64,000 bases of DNA, taken from positions 60,394,523 through 60,458,522 of the forward strand of contig NC_092232.1 of assembly GCF_036320965.1 (NCBI RefSeq). Reading direction: 5' to 3'. Source of the stretch: Panulirus ornatus (lineage: Eukaryota; Arthropoda; Malacostraca; Decapoda; Palinuridae). Below the pieces are notes generated by a model. That model was not told where the DNA came from. It made no database searches and saw only the letters and a list, made by a program, of their open reading frames with translations. A program made the translations under genes and the position numbers. This document shows, one piece after another, positions 26,715 through 39,884 of the stretch (positions within the stretch are counted from its first letter, which is position 1; each line of letters begins with the position of its first letter).

Positions 26715-26904
26715 GAGCTTACAAAAATCCTATACATGAATATTATTTTTATTCACCTTTGCACATTGTTCAGTTAGCCTTTGTATTGTTATTCAACTTT
26801 GCTACCTCATTGGTTTTTGAGAGCTACACCTGGTTGGATTGTGATTATTATGTGCTCTAAGATCACACTTATTGCAAGTTGCCTTATAGGATTTTTGTAA
26901 GCTC
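26715..26904. mobile_element. 190-bp TA-flanked MITE
   Basis: Perfect 20-bp terminal inverted repeats, GAGCTTACAAAAATCCTATA at 26715-26734 and its complement at 26885-26904, flanked by TA on both sides (26713-26714 and 26905-26906). This is the form of a non-autonomous Tc1/mariner-type MITE. No coding capacity. Sequence right of it does not continue the Penelope element. Confidence 0.85.
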
Positions 26905-28300
26905 TACTTTAAGATTTATATTGTATTCCTGATAAAATCTCTGTTTTAACTCTTCTGAAGACCAGCTCTTTCATGCCTGTCATGCTACAGTATAATTCAT
27001 TTTCTCTTATCTTTGACCACTGTCATTCCATTTCCCTACACCTTGTTTTGAGTTTCTGTGAGAAATGTTAGATCAGAGTTTCATTTTTCCACTTGACAGG
27101 AAATTATTTGGTACTGTTGGGTGGTGAGCACACCACTAGATAGCCAGCTGCGCCCTGCTAGTGATTCCCGTATGTGTGCAAGTAAATCATAGTATTTAAA
27201 GCCTCCATATTGCTCTGTCAATATGACAATGTTATGATAGTTCAGCATAAAACAGGCGTGGCATGATGCCAGCAGTAGCAGACAAGTCTTTTTTCTCAAA
27301 GAAGCCGAAAAAAAGGGCTCCTTCACTACTTTAAGAACCACTTACTCTTTTGAACATGAAAAAAAATTCATCATATGAAACCCCTAGAACTTGTATGACA
27401 TTTTAAAGTAGCCTTTACCACGAACATATACAACATAGCTCTGAAAATTCTACATTGCTGCAGGAATTTTCACATCACAGAGAAAAGTTTCATTTATGTC
27501 TGACCTTGGAATAGTTGGGTTGTTGGTCTGAGCAAGATGGCTGAGACTGCAGGGTCTGCTGACTTTTCTGAGGAGGGATTGGCAGTGTCTAGAAATTATG
27601 ATGCTTCCTAGTCAAGCATCTGTATGCTTAAGTGCGTGTAAGCCTTCTCCATTATTTGCTGCAGCATCTTACTGCGCTTCATTTTGAATTAAGCAAGCAA
27701 GGGCTCAGGGCAGCATTCATCAAACTGATTTCTGAAAAATGAACCGAATATACTTTCCACTGTCAGGAAAATAGCTACATAGTTGCACAACAAACTGTAT
27801 ATCATATCAATTCTCTTAAATACAAGTTTAAACAATGATTCTTGACCTTCTCTACTTACAGGACATTTGCCTTGAGGACAGCAGCATCTGCTGTTCTGCA
27901 AGACCTAATAGATCCATCAATGTGGAGGCAGACTTGCCTTCAAATATGCCTTGGAAAGTCACCAAACAGAATATTAAGCAACAAAAATGCATTTTGAAGG
28001 TGCAAGTCTAAGGGCTACATAGAACTGAAAGGATGTTAAAATATAACCTCTATCAAAGGTACAGTTTCTAGATATCAGAGCAGCGAGGACATCTAATATA
28101 TAAGAAACTAATGGAAGTTTTTAAATCCTTAGCTGAACCTTTGATTGTGAAACATTCATCCCTAACACAAAGTTTACATATTTCCTGTTGAGGTCAGATT
28201 GTTATCCTTACTACCCATTTTTTTTTAATGTGCTCACATACGCTAAATAGACTCACAAAATTTAGCTAGACTCAGAAAACTTGAAATTTTAACATAATCA
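26905..28300. other. Unassigned AT-rich sequence
   Basis: I see no gene, array or recognisable transposon. Frames are short and without motifs. Confidence 0.5.
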
Positions 28301-29990
28301 ATGACTACGACAAACCTTAATTATCTATTTTCATTGCATATGTAAAGTCTGTGGGACTTCTGTCCAGGTACTCTGTTTTAGGTGGTGGAAGACTGGTTGT
28401 GTGACTGCTGCATTTGGGCCAGTTCAAGAGCATGTTGGTGAGAGGCTTCCAAACCCATTAGCAAATGGACCATAGTGTTTCATGTGAAAGTCTGTTACAT
28501 TATTAAGGTCTGTAGGAGGAAAGTTCCCTAAGATTTTAAAGGCACTGTTTGTATCATTGGGAGTGAAGGGTAGGTGGGCGATTGTCTCTGAATGGATTTT
28601 GGGTAGATTTTTCACAACTTTCCTTTTTAAAGGCGAGATTGGTTTGTGGGTAATTTTTGAGAAGTATCTCATGAGTATGTTTGTAAGTTCTTTGGGACAA
28701 TGGATTTTACTGTGATGAGTCAGGTGTGCTTCATGAGTGAGGACTGGTGAGACGAGTGGTGATGTGGGTCTTTCGGTTCAGTGTTGATGAAGGAGTGCCA
28801 GTTATCTGTTTGCCTCTATATGATTAAGTTAATGATAGATTTATCTAAGAATATTTATTTGATCTCTGATTTCTATCAATGGTGAGTGGTTATGTGTAAG
28901 GTGGTTTCTTTACTTTACGATGTGTGTAATTTATGGGAGTAGGTAGTAGTTTGTAGGAAGCTAACAACCAGGGAGGTATATTACCAGTACTAACCGACTG
29001 GGTATCTGGAGGGTTAGTGACGCCTGTTTAGTGATCCAGCACTCAGGTGGTCGTCACGTTGCACTCCTCTGACCCAGGTAGCTGTCTTTTGTATTGACTG
29101 GGTGAGCTGGATGGAGTGTGCTCAGGATGGGTAAGTGGTCAGAGGATAGTTCCCGTAGCATCCTTCCATGTAATGCTGGTGTGAGCAGAATGTTGTTTCA
29201 CAAAGTTAGCTGCAGGAGGTGGTGGACTGGGAGTCTGGTTGGTTGCTTGGTTGCATAGGTTAAGTATACTGAGAAGTTACAGTTGAAGAGATTCACCTCA
29301 GAGATCATAAGTGTGAATGCTGAACAAAGTGGACATTCAAATCTTTAATAATGGTAGCATCTTACCGAGGTTCTACTGTTGGGTAGTGTATCTTATGGGG
29401 TATGTAGAGTGAGGAGGTATGCAGATGTTGATTATCTTGCACCTAGTACTGTGTTTATAGGATATTGTTGTTGTCTGTGAGCTGTTGTATGGTGTCAGTT
29501 GTGGAGAAAATTATGATTTGGTGAATAAGTGTTATGAGTACCTACTCCTTGTCTGTTATTTCTTACAGCTGTGAGATCTGGATGCGAGACTAGCTTCTTA
29601 GATGAGTTCTACAAGGATACTGCATTCTCTTAATTAGCTGAGAATTTCTGTGTATTTGTTCTTATCATTACTAGCACTGAATTGCAAAATCTTTAGTTTG
29701 TCATTGCAGTTCTGTGGCGTAGAATGATCTATTTGTGAAGACTGAAAATGCGCATTCTGTAATGCTGTTTATTGGAAATTTGTGGACGAGGTGAAGGTGT
29801 TTGTGACGGAGTGTTGTAAGTTATTTTCTGAATGGTTGCTGTACGTCCAGTGTTCTGAGTAGTCTCCAGTGGATGACAGTGATGTACAGTGGAGGTGATA
29901 CCACTGACTGTAGTTAAAGCATAAATTGTAGTAGTGCTTTTTGATATAATTGGCACTATGAACACATGTCATAAGCTGAAATTAGTAGTT
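28300..29990 (-). pseudogene. Decayed LINE (PHD-type ORF1, endonuclease and RT remnants)
   Basis: Minus-strand remnants in order. At about 29970-29770 there is a PHD-like zinc-finger segment (CVHSANY, then QWYHLHCTSLSST) of the kind found in ORF1 of several LINE groups. At about 29710-29560 a broken endonuclease start follows (LKILQFSA). At 28672-28424 an RT N-terminal segment appears, including HLPFTPNDTNSAFKI and FHMKHYGPFA. Many stops separate them, so this is an old copy. Clade assignment (CR1/L2-like) is tentative. Confidence 0.55.
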
Positions 29991-30339
29991 AGATGACCTG
30001 GCCATTACCTCCCTGTAGTTAACACATATGTGTGTATTCTTCAGATGCCTGAGTATAATCTTAAATAACACACTGCACAAAAATTAACTTTACACCAGTG
30101 AATGACAGGTCTCAAATTGATCACCTGTTAGCTTTAAAGAGGTTGGTATGTTATCAGATCTTTTAGTCGTTATGTCATTACATTACTTTGAAAGTGAAAA
30201 TACCATTTTTATACTAGTTTTCTGAAGAGACGTAGTAAGAGCAATGGTAAAGGGAAAAAAATATTGTCAATCACACCAATGGGAAAAAGATATTGCTAAG
30301 GTCATTAAAGGAAAAATAATATTGTTAAGCTTACTATTT
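29991..30339. other. Unassigned sequence with short A-rich tandem motif
   Basis: Three imperfect copies of a motif like aaaggaaaaaatattgt occur at about 30249-30330. The last abuts the LINE and a similar copy is on its other side (33581-33604), so it may be the target-site duplication. Confidence 0.45.
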
Positions 30340-31091
30340 TATCTTTATCATTTTATTTTGCTTTCTCGCTGTCTCCCGCGTTTGCGAGGTAGCGCAAGGA
30401 AACACACAAAAGAAATGGCCCAACCCACCCCCATACACATGTATATACATACACGTCCACACACGCAAATATACATACCCATACATCTCAATGTACACAT
30501 ATATATACACAGATAGACACATACATATATACACATGCACAAAATTCACACTCTCTGCCTTTATTCATTCCCATCACCAACTCGCCACATATGGAATAAC
30601 ATCCCCCTCCCCCCTCATGTGTGCGAGGTATCGCTAGGAAAAGACAACAAAGGCCCCATTCGTTCACACTCGGTCTCTAGCTGTCATGCAATAATGCACC
30701 GAAACCACAGCTCCCTTTCTACATCCAGGCCCCACAGAACTTTCCATGGTTTACCCCAGACGCTTCACATGCCCTGACTCACTCCATTGACAGCCCGTCG
30801 ACCCCGGTATACCACATCGATCTAATGCACTCTATTCCTTGCCCGCCTTTCACGTTCCAGAATGTTCAGGCCCCGATCACTCAAAATCTTTTTCACTCCA
30901 TCTTTCCACCTTCAATTTGGTCTCCCACTTCTCCTCGTTCCCTCCACCTCCGACATATATATCCTCTTGGTCAATCTTTCCTCACTCATTCTCTCCATGT
31001 GCCCAAACCATTTCAAAACACCCTCTTCTGCTCTCTCAACCACGCTCTTTTTATTTCCACACATCTCTCTTACCCTTACATTACTTACTCG
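30331..31091 (-). mobile_element. RTE-like LINE copy 2, C-terminus and 3' UTR
   Basis: Minus-strand C-terminal codons (30912-31124: CGVRWFDRVSNVRVREM, KWFGHMERM, RRSGRPN) in a frame shifted from the RT. A long 3' UTR follows and ends in the gctgtctcccgcg tail at about 30360-30400. This copy keeps the middle of the UTR that the copy at 1386-1840 has lost. Confidence 0.85.
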
Positions 31092-31092
31092 A

Positions 31093-32391
31093 TCAAACCA
31101 CCTCACACCACATATTGTCCTCAAACATTCTCATTTCCATAGCCCACGCCTCGCAACCATACAACATTGTTGGAACCACTATTCTTTCAAACATAGCCAT
31201 ATTTGCTTTCGGAAATAATGTTCTCGACTTCCAAACATTCTTCAAGGCTCCCAGGATTTTCGCCCCCTCCCCCACCCTATGATTCACTTCCGCTTCCATG
31301 GTTCCATCCGCTGCCAGATCCACTCCCAGATATCTAAAACACTTTACTTCCTCCAGTTTTTCTCCATTCAAACTTACCTCCCAATTGACTTGACCCTCAA
31401 CCCTACTGTACCTAATAACCTTGCTCTTATTCACATTTACTCTTAACTTTCTTCTTTCACACACTTTACCAAACTCAGTCAACAGCTTCTGCAGTTTCTC
31501 ATATGAATCAGCCACCAGCGCTGTATCGTCAGCGAACAACAACTGACTCATTTCCCAAGCTCTCTCATCCACAACAGACTTCATACTTGCCCCTCTTTCC
31601 AAAACTCTTGCATTCACCTCCCTAACAACCCCATCCATAAATAAATTAAACGACCATGGAGACATCACGCACTCTTGCCGCAAACCAACATTCACTGAGA
31701 AACAATCACTTTCCTCTCTTCCTACACGTACACATGCCTTACATCCTCGATAAAAACTTTTCACTACTTCTAGCAACTTGCCTCCCACACCATATATTCT
31801 TAGTACCTTCCACAGAGCATCTCTATCAACTCTATCATATGCCTTCTCCAGATCCATAAATGCTACGTACAAATACATTTGCTTTTCTAAGTATTTCTCA
31901 CATACATTCTTCAAAGCAAACACCTGATCCACACATCCTCTGCCACTTCTGAAACCACACTGCTCTTCCCCAATCTGATGCTCTGTACATGCCTTCACCT
32001 TCTCAATCAATACCCTCCCATATAATTTACCAGGAATACTCAACAGACTTATACCTCTGTAATTTGAGCAATCACTCTTATCCCCTTTGCCTTTGTACAA
32101 TGGCACTATGCACGCATTCCGCCAATCCTTAGGCACCTCACCATGAATCATACATATATCAAATAACCTTACCAACCAGTCAACAATACAGTCACCCCCT
32201 TTTTTAATTAATTCCACTACAATACCATCCAAACCTGCTGCCTTGCCGGCTTTCATCTTCCGCAAAGCTTTTACTATCTCTTCTCTGTTTACCAAATCAT
32301 CTTCCCTAACCCTTTCACTTTGCACACCACCTCGACCAAAACACCCTATATCTGCCACTCTATCATCAAACACATTCAACAAACCTTCAAA
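31093..32391 (-). pseudogene. RTE-like LINE copy 2, reverse transcriptase
   Basis: An RT frame with VNREEIVKALRKMKAGKAAG, WRNACIVPLYKGKGD, NYRGISLLSIPGKLYGR, EEQCGFRSGRGCVDQ, FMDLEKAYDRVDRD, VGLRQECVMSPW and the catalytic LLFADDTALVADS, then YLGVDLAADGT. A TAA at about 32389-32391 separates it from the endonuclease frame just upstream. A frameshift near 31100 removes the C-terminus. In an intact element this would be one polyprotein with the endonuclease, copying the LINE RNA at a nicked target. It is highly similar to the fragment at 1-1385. Confidence 0.9.
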
Positions 32392-33564
32392 TTACTCACT
32401 CCATCTCCTTCTCACATCACCACTACTTGTTATAACCTCCACATTTGCCTCCTTCACTGAAGTTACTATTTGCTCCCTTGTCTTACGCACTTTATTTACC
32501 TCCTTCCAGAACATCTTTTTATTCTCCCTAAAACTTAATAATACTCTCTCACCCCAACTCTCATTTGCCGTCTTTTTCACCTCTTGCACCTTTCTCTTGA
32601 CCTCCTGTCTCTTTCTTTTATACATCTCCCACTCATTTGCATTTTTTCCCTGCAAAAATCGTCCAAATGCCTCTCTCTTCTCTTTCACTAATAATCTTAC
32701 TTCTTCATCCCACCACTCACTACCCTTTCTAATCAACCCACCTCCCACGCTTTTCATGCCACAAGCATCTTTGGCGCAAGCCATCACTGCTTCCCTAAAT
32801 ACATCCCATTCCTTCCCTACTCCCCTTACCTCCTTTGTTCTCACCTTTTTCCATTCTGTACTCAGTCTCTCCTGGTTCTTCCTCACACAAGTCTCCTTCC
32901 CAAGCTCACTTATTCTCACCACTCTCTTCACCCCAACATTCTCTCTTCTTTTCTGAAAACCCATGCAAATCTTCACCTTCGCCTCCACAAGATAATGATC
33001 AGACATCCTTCCAGTTGCACCTCTGAGCACATTAACATCCAAAAGTCTCTCTTTTGCGCGCCTGTCAATTAACACGTAATCCAATAACGCTCTCTGGCCA
33101 TCTCTCCTACTTACATACGTATACTTATGTATATCTCGCCTTTTAAACCAGGTATTCCCAATCACCAGTCCTTTTTCAGCACATAAATCTACAAGCTCTT
33201 CACCATTTTCATTTACAACACTGAACACCCCATGTATACCAATTATTCCCTCAACTGCCACATTACTCACCTTTGCATTCAAATCACCCATCACTATTAC
33301 CCGGTCTTGTGCATCAAAACCACTAACACACTCATTCAGCTGCTCCCAAAACACTTGCCTCTCAAGATCTTTCTTCTCATGCCCAAGTGCATATGCACCA
33401 ATAATCACCCATCTCTCTCCATCAACTTTCAACTTTACCCATATTAATCTAGAATTTACTTTCTTACATTCTATCACATACTCCCACAACTCCTGTTTCA
33501 GGAGTAGTGCTACTCCTTCCCTTGGTCTTGTCCTCTCACTAACCCCTGACTTTACTCCCAAGAC
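32392..33564 (-). pseudogene. RTE-like LINE copy 2, AP endonuclease
   Basis: An open frame of 389 codons with the exonuclease-endonuclease-phosphatase fold motifs: WVIIGAYALG, VIVMGDLNAKV (catalytic Asp/Asn), YTYVSRRDGQRALLDYVLID and the final GRMSDHYLVEAKV (SDH motif). The catalytic N-terminus is missing: the copy begins at GVKSGVSERTRPREGVALL, so it is 5'-truncated at about 33564. The region after the SDH motif is the long basic linker to RT. It would nick target DNA in an intact element. Confidence 0.88.
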
Positions 33565-35600
33565 TTACTAAATTCTTACTAAAGGAAAAAATATTGTCTT
33601 TAAGTTTATGGCCGTATAGATTTCCCACATAATATCCTTCATGTCGAAATACACAACTACAAATATGGGATTAAATGAATATTCCAACTATGGTCTAATA
33701 CAAGAAACAAAACTGATACCTAAAACACACAACGCCACTGTGGCAGTCGGTAAGGGAGTTGTGAACATGGTTTAATACAAACATAATATTATGATCGTAG
33801 GAAGACACTCCATATATAATATATCAAACAAGAAACAAAAATCGCCTCTAAGATAGAAGCTGAAAATAACACATGGAAAACAACACTAAAATGTCCAGGG
33901 CAAATTGTACTTAAAATGTAATAACCTTAAACACATAACTGACTCCAAACATGTACATAAACTAATTCACTGGTAAACAATAACACTGAGAGGAATACAT
34001 ATGAAAATTATTGGTTTGATGCAAGGTACAAAAAAAGGCAACTGGAGGTGTACAGTAAATAGCAAAGATAAACAATGAAACAGTTTGCATGGATTAGTAA
34101 TATTACAGCCAATCTTATTGTCGCTAGACTGGTGAAGCCATAATGCAAGAATAAACTGAAGTCCAAATATAAGAATCAAAAGTACAAAATGCGTTGTGAA
34201 AACTGGTACCAGAATGATGTAATTAAACACAAGAAGATAGATATCAGCATAAGACATGGGAAATCCATAAAATAGAATTATGAATGGAAAAATCATAATT
34301 GCACACATATGAATATTTCATGCAGTTTCAAGGAAATACAAACTAGCTCAACTGATTACTTTAATGTGGCAACATGAAGAAAAGAGAAAAGTTTTGGAAA
34401 TGTTCTACATCTTGTACGACATTGTTACTTCACAGTGAGAGTATTCGCTTATAGAGGGTCATCTTGGGGCTTAGCGAGGCCATTCCTTTCAAATTACAGT
34501 CTGCGTACACCATCCAAATACATAAGTAAGAATGGAAAATCTAGGTAGGCTAAACATTAATTGAAAACATCAGGGGAGACCCATTATGAAGAAGAGCAAA
34601 GTAACTTGTCAGCTTTACCTTTTACTGCAGATAATATCTGAAGGATTAATTTCAATGAGTCCTTAACTTTACAGAGATGCAGAAGTGTCTTGTTCCTCTG
34701 AAAAATATAAAGAACAAAATGGTAATCATCAGCGTAGTTACAAGAGGATGGAGGGTAGGCCCCAGAAACCACCGACTGTTTAGGGTTTTTATGATATCCA
34801 ATTCTGCCTAGCTCCTAGGTTGCCATCCAGTCAATTTGGCCGTGATAATCTTGGCAAATCTATCCCCAAGTGTCCCAAATATCTAAACGCCAGTGGTAAA
34901 TAGCACCTCGACTTAACTCAAAATATCACATATTGTTTACTTGACACTTATAGAGCCTAGCTTTCATGTGGTAATCAATAAGATTTGAAAAAGAACTTTG
35001 TCTAAATACAACACAAACACTTTAAACAGCTAATGTTAGAAATGAAAAGAAAAGTACTAATCAATAATAACAAATATAAACAAACCGTAACTTTTATTCT
35101 GTCCCTTACCACCATGCATGTCTGTTCAAACAAAACAAACTGACCAAAAATAATTTTTTATGAACGTCTCGATTAACTAGAATTTCCCAAGAAACAATAA
35201 CATATAAGAGAAGTTTTAGTCTGCAAACAAAACAAATACTTAAAACAACTAACACAAAAGTAAAAAATAGATATCATAAATGATCATAAATTAAAGCCAG
35301 TAACTATCAATAGCTGTCGCTTACACTCACGAATGGCTGACCCGTACCATATTTTGGCCTTCCGCTTCACGTACAAATCTTGACCTATAACAATTCTAAA
35401 TTATAATTACTATAATTTTCTTTAATCATTATATTACAATTTTCTTATGTTAATAATTAGTATAACAAACACAAACAAAAACTGTAGAACTATCAGAAGA
35501 CAAATTTCAGGCAGCAACTATGAACAAGCGGGAAGGTTTGATCATTTCTCTCCTACTCCTGCCTCTCTCTCCGTCTCCCATGTGGCCTTCCCATACACCA
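33565..35600. other. Unassigned AT-rich sequence
   Basis: No ORF with recognisable motifs, array or terminal repeats was seen in about 2 kb. Confidence 0.5.
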
Positions 35601-35603
35601 AGA

Positions 35604-36192
<589 letters not shown>

Positions 36193-36337
36193 CCTGATCA
36201 ACTTTGTTAACGTAGGTTCCATAAAATATACAAAATCACTAACCTCATTACAGGTTACTATATTATAAGAAATAATTTCATAGATTTTTGTTTATTCTCC
36301 ATAGATTTGAGACACTTTAAAAGCCTAGCTTGTATAC
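36193..36337. other. Short unassigned spacer
   Basis: Sequence between the S repeat and the breakpoint of the right arm. Nothing recognised. Confidence 0.4.
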
Positions 36338-36540
36338 TAAGATTTTCATCCTCTGAGCGAAGCCATACAATAATCGTCCTTATCTACTCTGAGCATTGGA
36401 TAGCCTCCTGATGATCAAGATTGCTGTTTTGGTTGTCCGTTTCCCTTGTTACTGCTACGCCTCACTGCACACCTTACATGAGTGCCTTCCACAGTATTAG
36501 GGACAGCTGCTGGGCCTCACTGTAGCTACTTCTGGGACGG

Positions 36541-36879
36541 TTGCCAATCTTCCTCGTATTCCCTCATGACCACAGCGCCAAACCGACTCCCGCCATCAGG
36601 CCGAAACGCACAAACATTTCTGACAAAATTGAGACAACCACTTTCGCGTCAGTTTTGACACCAAGTAAATTTATACGACAATTACGCTCAAGATGCTTGG
36701 TTTTTCGTTCATGGATTGAACAGAAGCAACCAACGATGGTTGCTACTGCCCAATCCATGAAGTCCCCCCCACCACGGAAAGGTAACCAAGCTTCGGGGGG
36801 GATGGGTGTTTACCCTGACGCCAACGGAGAAACTCAATACAATATTTTTATTATAACTTTCCTTAATCTTGAAAAATGA
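36541..36879 (+). CDS. Uncertain ORF M (copy 2 of 3)
   Basis: Right-arm copy of the frame at 21405-21743, 112 residues, with two visible differences from the left (Thr for Ala, Lys for Glu in the TPSxFIRQL region). The TTG start problem and the intact opposite-strand frame (36758-36564) are the same as in the other copies. Confidence 0.3.
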   Translation: MPIFLVFPHDHSAKPTPAIRPKRTNISDKIETTTFASVLTPSKFIRQLRSRCLVFRSWIEQKQPTMVATAQSMKSPPPRKGNQASGGMGVYPDANGETQYNIFIITFLNLEK

Positions 36880-37314
36880 ATCAATGAGAGGGATGAATAG
36901 CCCCAGTCATATGAAGATTGGCTAACCGAATCCTTGCGCATTGTGTAGAAAGTGATTTCTTTGAGGGTTGCTTTATGGAAGGCACGGTAGCATCGGAAGA
37001 GTTTCACTTTTTCTTTGAAGCCGAAGGAAATTATCCCCGTGAATTTATGTATTTTTTTTTTGGGGGGGCGGGATAATGCTCCCATTTTTTTTCTTTGTTT
37101 TTCAACGTCCCTACGTAGATATTATGTGTCAGCCACTACTGGGAGAAAGCCAGACTTCCGCCATATTAACGTAATCCTTGTCGGGGCCAAACTAAAGTTG
37201 TCTTGGTGTTGGTTCCTCATTGATAACCGAAACACAAACACAAACACACTTCCAGTGTCCACTCTAGGGCCGTGTTCTCCTGCAGCACCAGCAGGAAGAA
37301 AGAACTCAGGTTCC

Positions 37315-38136
37315 TCACCAACTGAATCTTTTGGCACGGGGAGCGTGTGTCATCTCGACACGCCTTTTAACGCCCGTACGTGGTGCGGAGTGCAGTCGGT
37401 CTGTAACGTAGGACATGTCATGTGTTATTGGTCCCAGTCGGTCTAGAACGCTGGGCCTGACATGTGTTGGGGGACCAAGTCGGTCTTGAATGGTGGGCCT
37501 AACGTGTGTTGGGGGACCAAGTCGGTCTTGAATGGTTGGCCTGACAGGTCTTGAGACCTGCCATGTCTCCCTGAAGGTGGGCCTGACAAGTGGGGTGGGC
37601 TGCATTTCCTCATGGATGGTGGGTCTGGTAGGGAATGTGGGCTGGTCAGCATCAGTGGGACGGTGAGGTTTCACTATTGCACAGCGATCGTTGATGGAGA
37701 GTGGTGTCACGTCGGCAAGAAGTGCCTTCTTGTAGGAGGCATAGCAGGAGTACTGGATGACGGCAATCCCGCGGTGGTTCTCGTAGGTCGTGTAGGACTG
37801 CATGTCGAAGAGAACGATGTCGCCGAACTGCTTGAAGAATTCCCAGACGTTCGACCTTGAGATTTTGTATGGAACGTTGACGACCCTGATGGTATACCTC
37901 TGCAGGACGGTTTTGAGAACCCCTTGCAACTGCTCGTTGGTGGGCACGATGACATGTATGTCGTCATCATCGCAGCCCAACTCATCTATATGTGGGAGTC
38001 GGGTCTCGTGTGGTGGACGGTCCAGCAAATCCTCCTCATCGTGGAAAGGCAGGTAGGCCTGGTCAAGGAGGGCGACCCAGAGCACCTGCTGCTGCTCGAC
38101 CACCTCCACAACTGAGCTTTTTGCAAAAACTTCCAT
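37315..38136 (-). CDS. RRM-like protein, 273 aa (right copy)
   Basis: An inverted copy of 20122-20973, intact, with the same ATG and stop. Differences include Val for Ala at residue 3, Leu for Arg before FDMQ, VNGRCAKV changed to INDRCAIV, and loss of ten residues after TDADQ through a 30-bp in-frame deletion. The RNP1-like RGIAVIQY and all three VRPTIQDRLGPPTH-type repeats are kept. Both copies being open is compatible with function or with recent duplication; identity is too high to decide by eye. Confidence 0.7.
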   Translation of the reverse strand: MEVFAKSSVVEVVEQQQVLWVALLDQAYLPFHDEEDLLDRPPHETRLPHIDELGCDDDDIHVIVPTNEQLQGVLKTVLQRYTIRVVNVPYKISRSNVWEFFKQFGDIVLFDMQSYTTYENHRGIAVIQYSCYASYKKALLADVTPLSINDRCAIVKPHRPTDADQPTFPTRPTIHEEMQPTPLVRPTFRETWQVSRPVRPTIQDRLGPPTHVRPTIQDRLGPPTHVRPSVLDRLGPITHDMSYVTDRLHSAPRTGVKRRVEMTHAPRAKRFSW

Positions 38137-38240
38137 GTTGAAGATACTATGATTACGTTGTGCACTTTACGAAGTAACCTCGGTTATCCTTGTACGTCCA
38201 CAAATATAGTGAGTCTGTATTGATATGGAAAAATATAGTA
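38137..38240 (-). promoter_or_regulatory. Promoter module of RRM gene (right copy)
   Basis: In gene orientation: ACTATATTT (38210-38202), TAACCGAGGTTA, then TTACTTCGTAAAGTG starting at 38177, 33 nt after the TATA-like element. A further ACTATATTT lies upstream near 38229-38240. The element nearest the gene is a perfect ACTATATTT here, while the left copy has ATTATATTT. Confidence 0.6.
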
Positions 38241-38379
38241 AGGTACCCCCATGCTCTAATATCCTACATAGAAATAAAAGCATAGTCGACTTCAGCGATT
38301 TTAAATGTAGAGACCATCTAAAATATTGTAGGTGGGTTAATGGTTGTTACATGGTGACCAGGGGTACAGGTGGATGGAA

Positions 38380-39605
38380 CAGACTGGATATAGTGAAGAT
38401 CGATAGATGGGACAGACAGGGTATAGTGAATATTCATAGATGAGACAGACTGGGTACAGTGAAGATTGATAGATGGGACAGGCAGGGTATAGTGAATATC
38501 CATAAATGGAAGAGACAGGGTGTAGTGAAGATGAGTACATGGGACTGACAGGGTTCAGTGAAGATTCGTAGATGGGACAGACTGGGTATAGTGAAGATCC
38601 ATAGATGGGACAGACAGGGTATAGTGAAGATTGATAGATGGGACATGCTGGGTATAGTGAAGATGTGTAGTAGGACACACATTATAATGAATTGATTGAT
38701 GGGACAGACGGGGTATAGTGAAGATGTGTAGATAGGACACACATTATAATGAATTGATTGATGGGACAGACAGGGTATAGTGAAGATTGATAGATGGGAC
38801 ATGCTGGGTATAGTGAAGATCCATAGATGGGACAGATGGTATAGTGAAGATGTGTAGATGGGACACACATTATAATGAATTGATTGATGGGACAGACAGG
38901 GTATAGTGAAGATTGATAGATGGGACAGGCTGGGTAGAGTGAAGATCCATAGATGGGACAGATGGTATAGTGAAAATATGCAGATGGGACACACATTATA
39001 ATGAATTGATTGATGAGACAGACAGGGTATAGTGAAGATCTACAGATGGGACAGGCTGGGTGCTGGGTATAGTGAAGATCCATAGATGGGACAGAGGGTA
39101 TAGTGAAGATGTGTAGATGGGACACACATTATAATGAATTGATTGATGGGACAGACAGGGTATAGTGAAGATCGATAGACGGGACAGACTGGATATAGAG
39201 AAGATCCATAGATGGGACAGGCTGGGTATAGTGAAGATCGATAGATAGGACAGACAGGGTATCGTGAAGATCGATAGATGGGACAGACAGGGTATAGTGA
39301 AGATCGATAGATGGTGGCAGACAGGGTATAGTGAAGATCGATAGACGGGACAGACAGGGTATAGAGAAGATCCATAGATGGGACAGGCTGGGTATAGTGA
39401 AGATCGATAGATAGGACAGACAGGGTATAGTGAAGATCGATAGATGGGACAGACAGGGTATAGTGAAGATCGATAGATGGTGGCAGACAGGGTATAGTGA
39501 AGATCGATAGATGGGGACAGACAGTGTATAATGAAAATAAATAGATGGGACAGATTGGTTATAGTGATCGATAGATGGGACAGACTGGTTATATTGGCGA
39601 TCGAT
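38380..39605. repeat. 33-35-bp minisatellite K (right arm)
   Basis: The inverted counterpart of 18893-19870, with units of the type tatagtgaagatcgatagat plus gggacagacaggg and the same classes of variant units. The array is longer than the left copy (about 1.2 kb against 1.0 kb) and the variants are in a different order. Confidence 0.92.
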
Positions 39606-39684
39606 AGATGGAAATGTTGGCACAAACAAACAATGACCAGGTGGTCCTGAGTAGCAGATCTCTGTTACTTGCAGGCCAGAACTT

Positions 39685-39880
39685 AATGATGGTGAGAGAT
39701 AATGGAGTCTCCCTCTGTAGTGAACATGATGGTGAGAGACAATGGTGTCTCCCTCTGTAGTGAACATGATGGTGAGAGATAATGGTGTCTCCCTCTGTAG
39801 TGAACATGATGGTGAGAGAAAATGGTGTCTCTCTCTGTAGTGAACATGACGGTGAGAGATAATGGTGTCTGTGATTCGGT
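39685..39880. repeat. 40-bp minisatellite J (right arm)
   Basis: About five units of the inverted 40-bp repeat (gtgaacatgatggtgagaga and taatggtgtctccctctgta). Confidence 0.9.
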
Positions 39881-39884
39881 ACTT

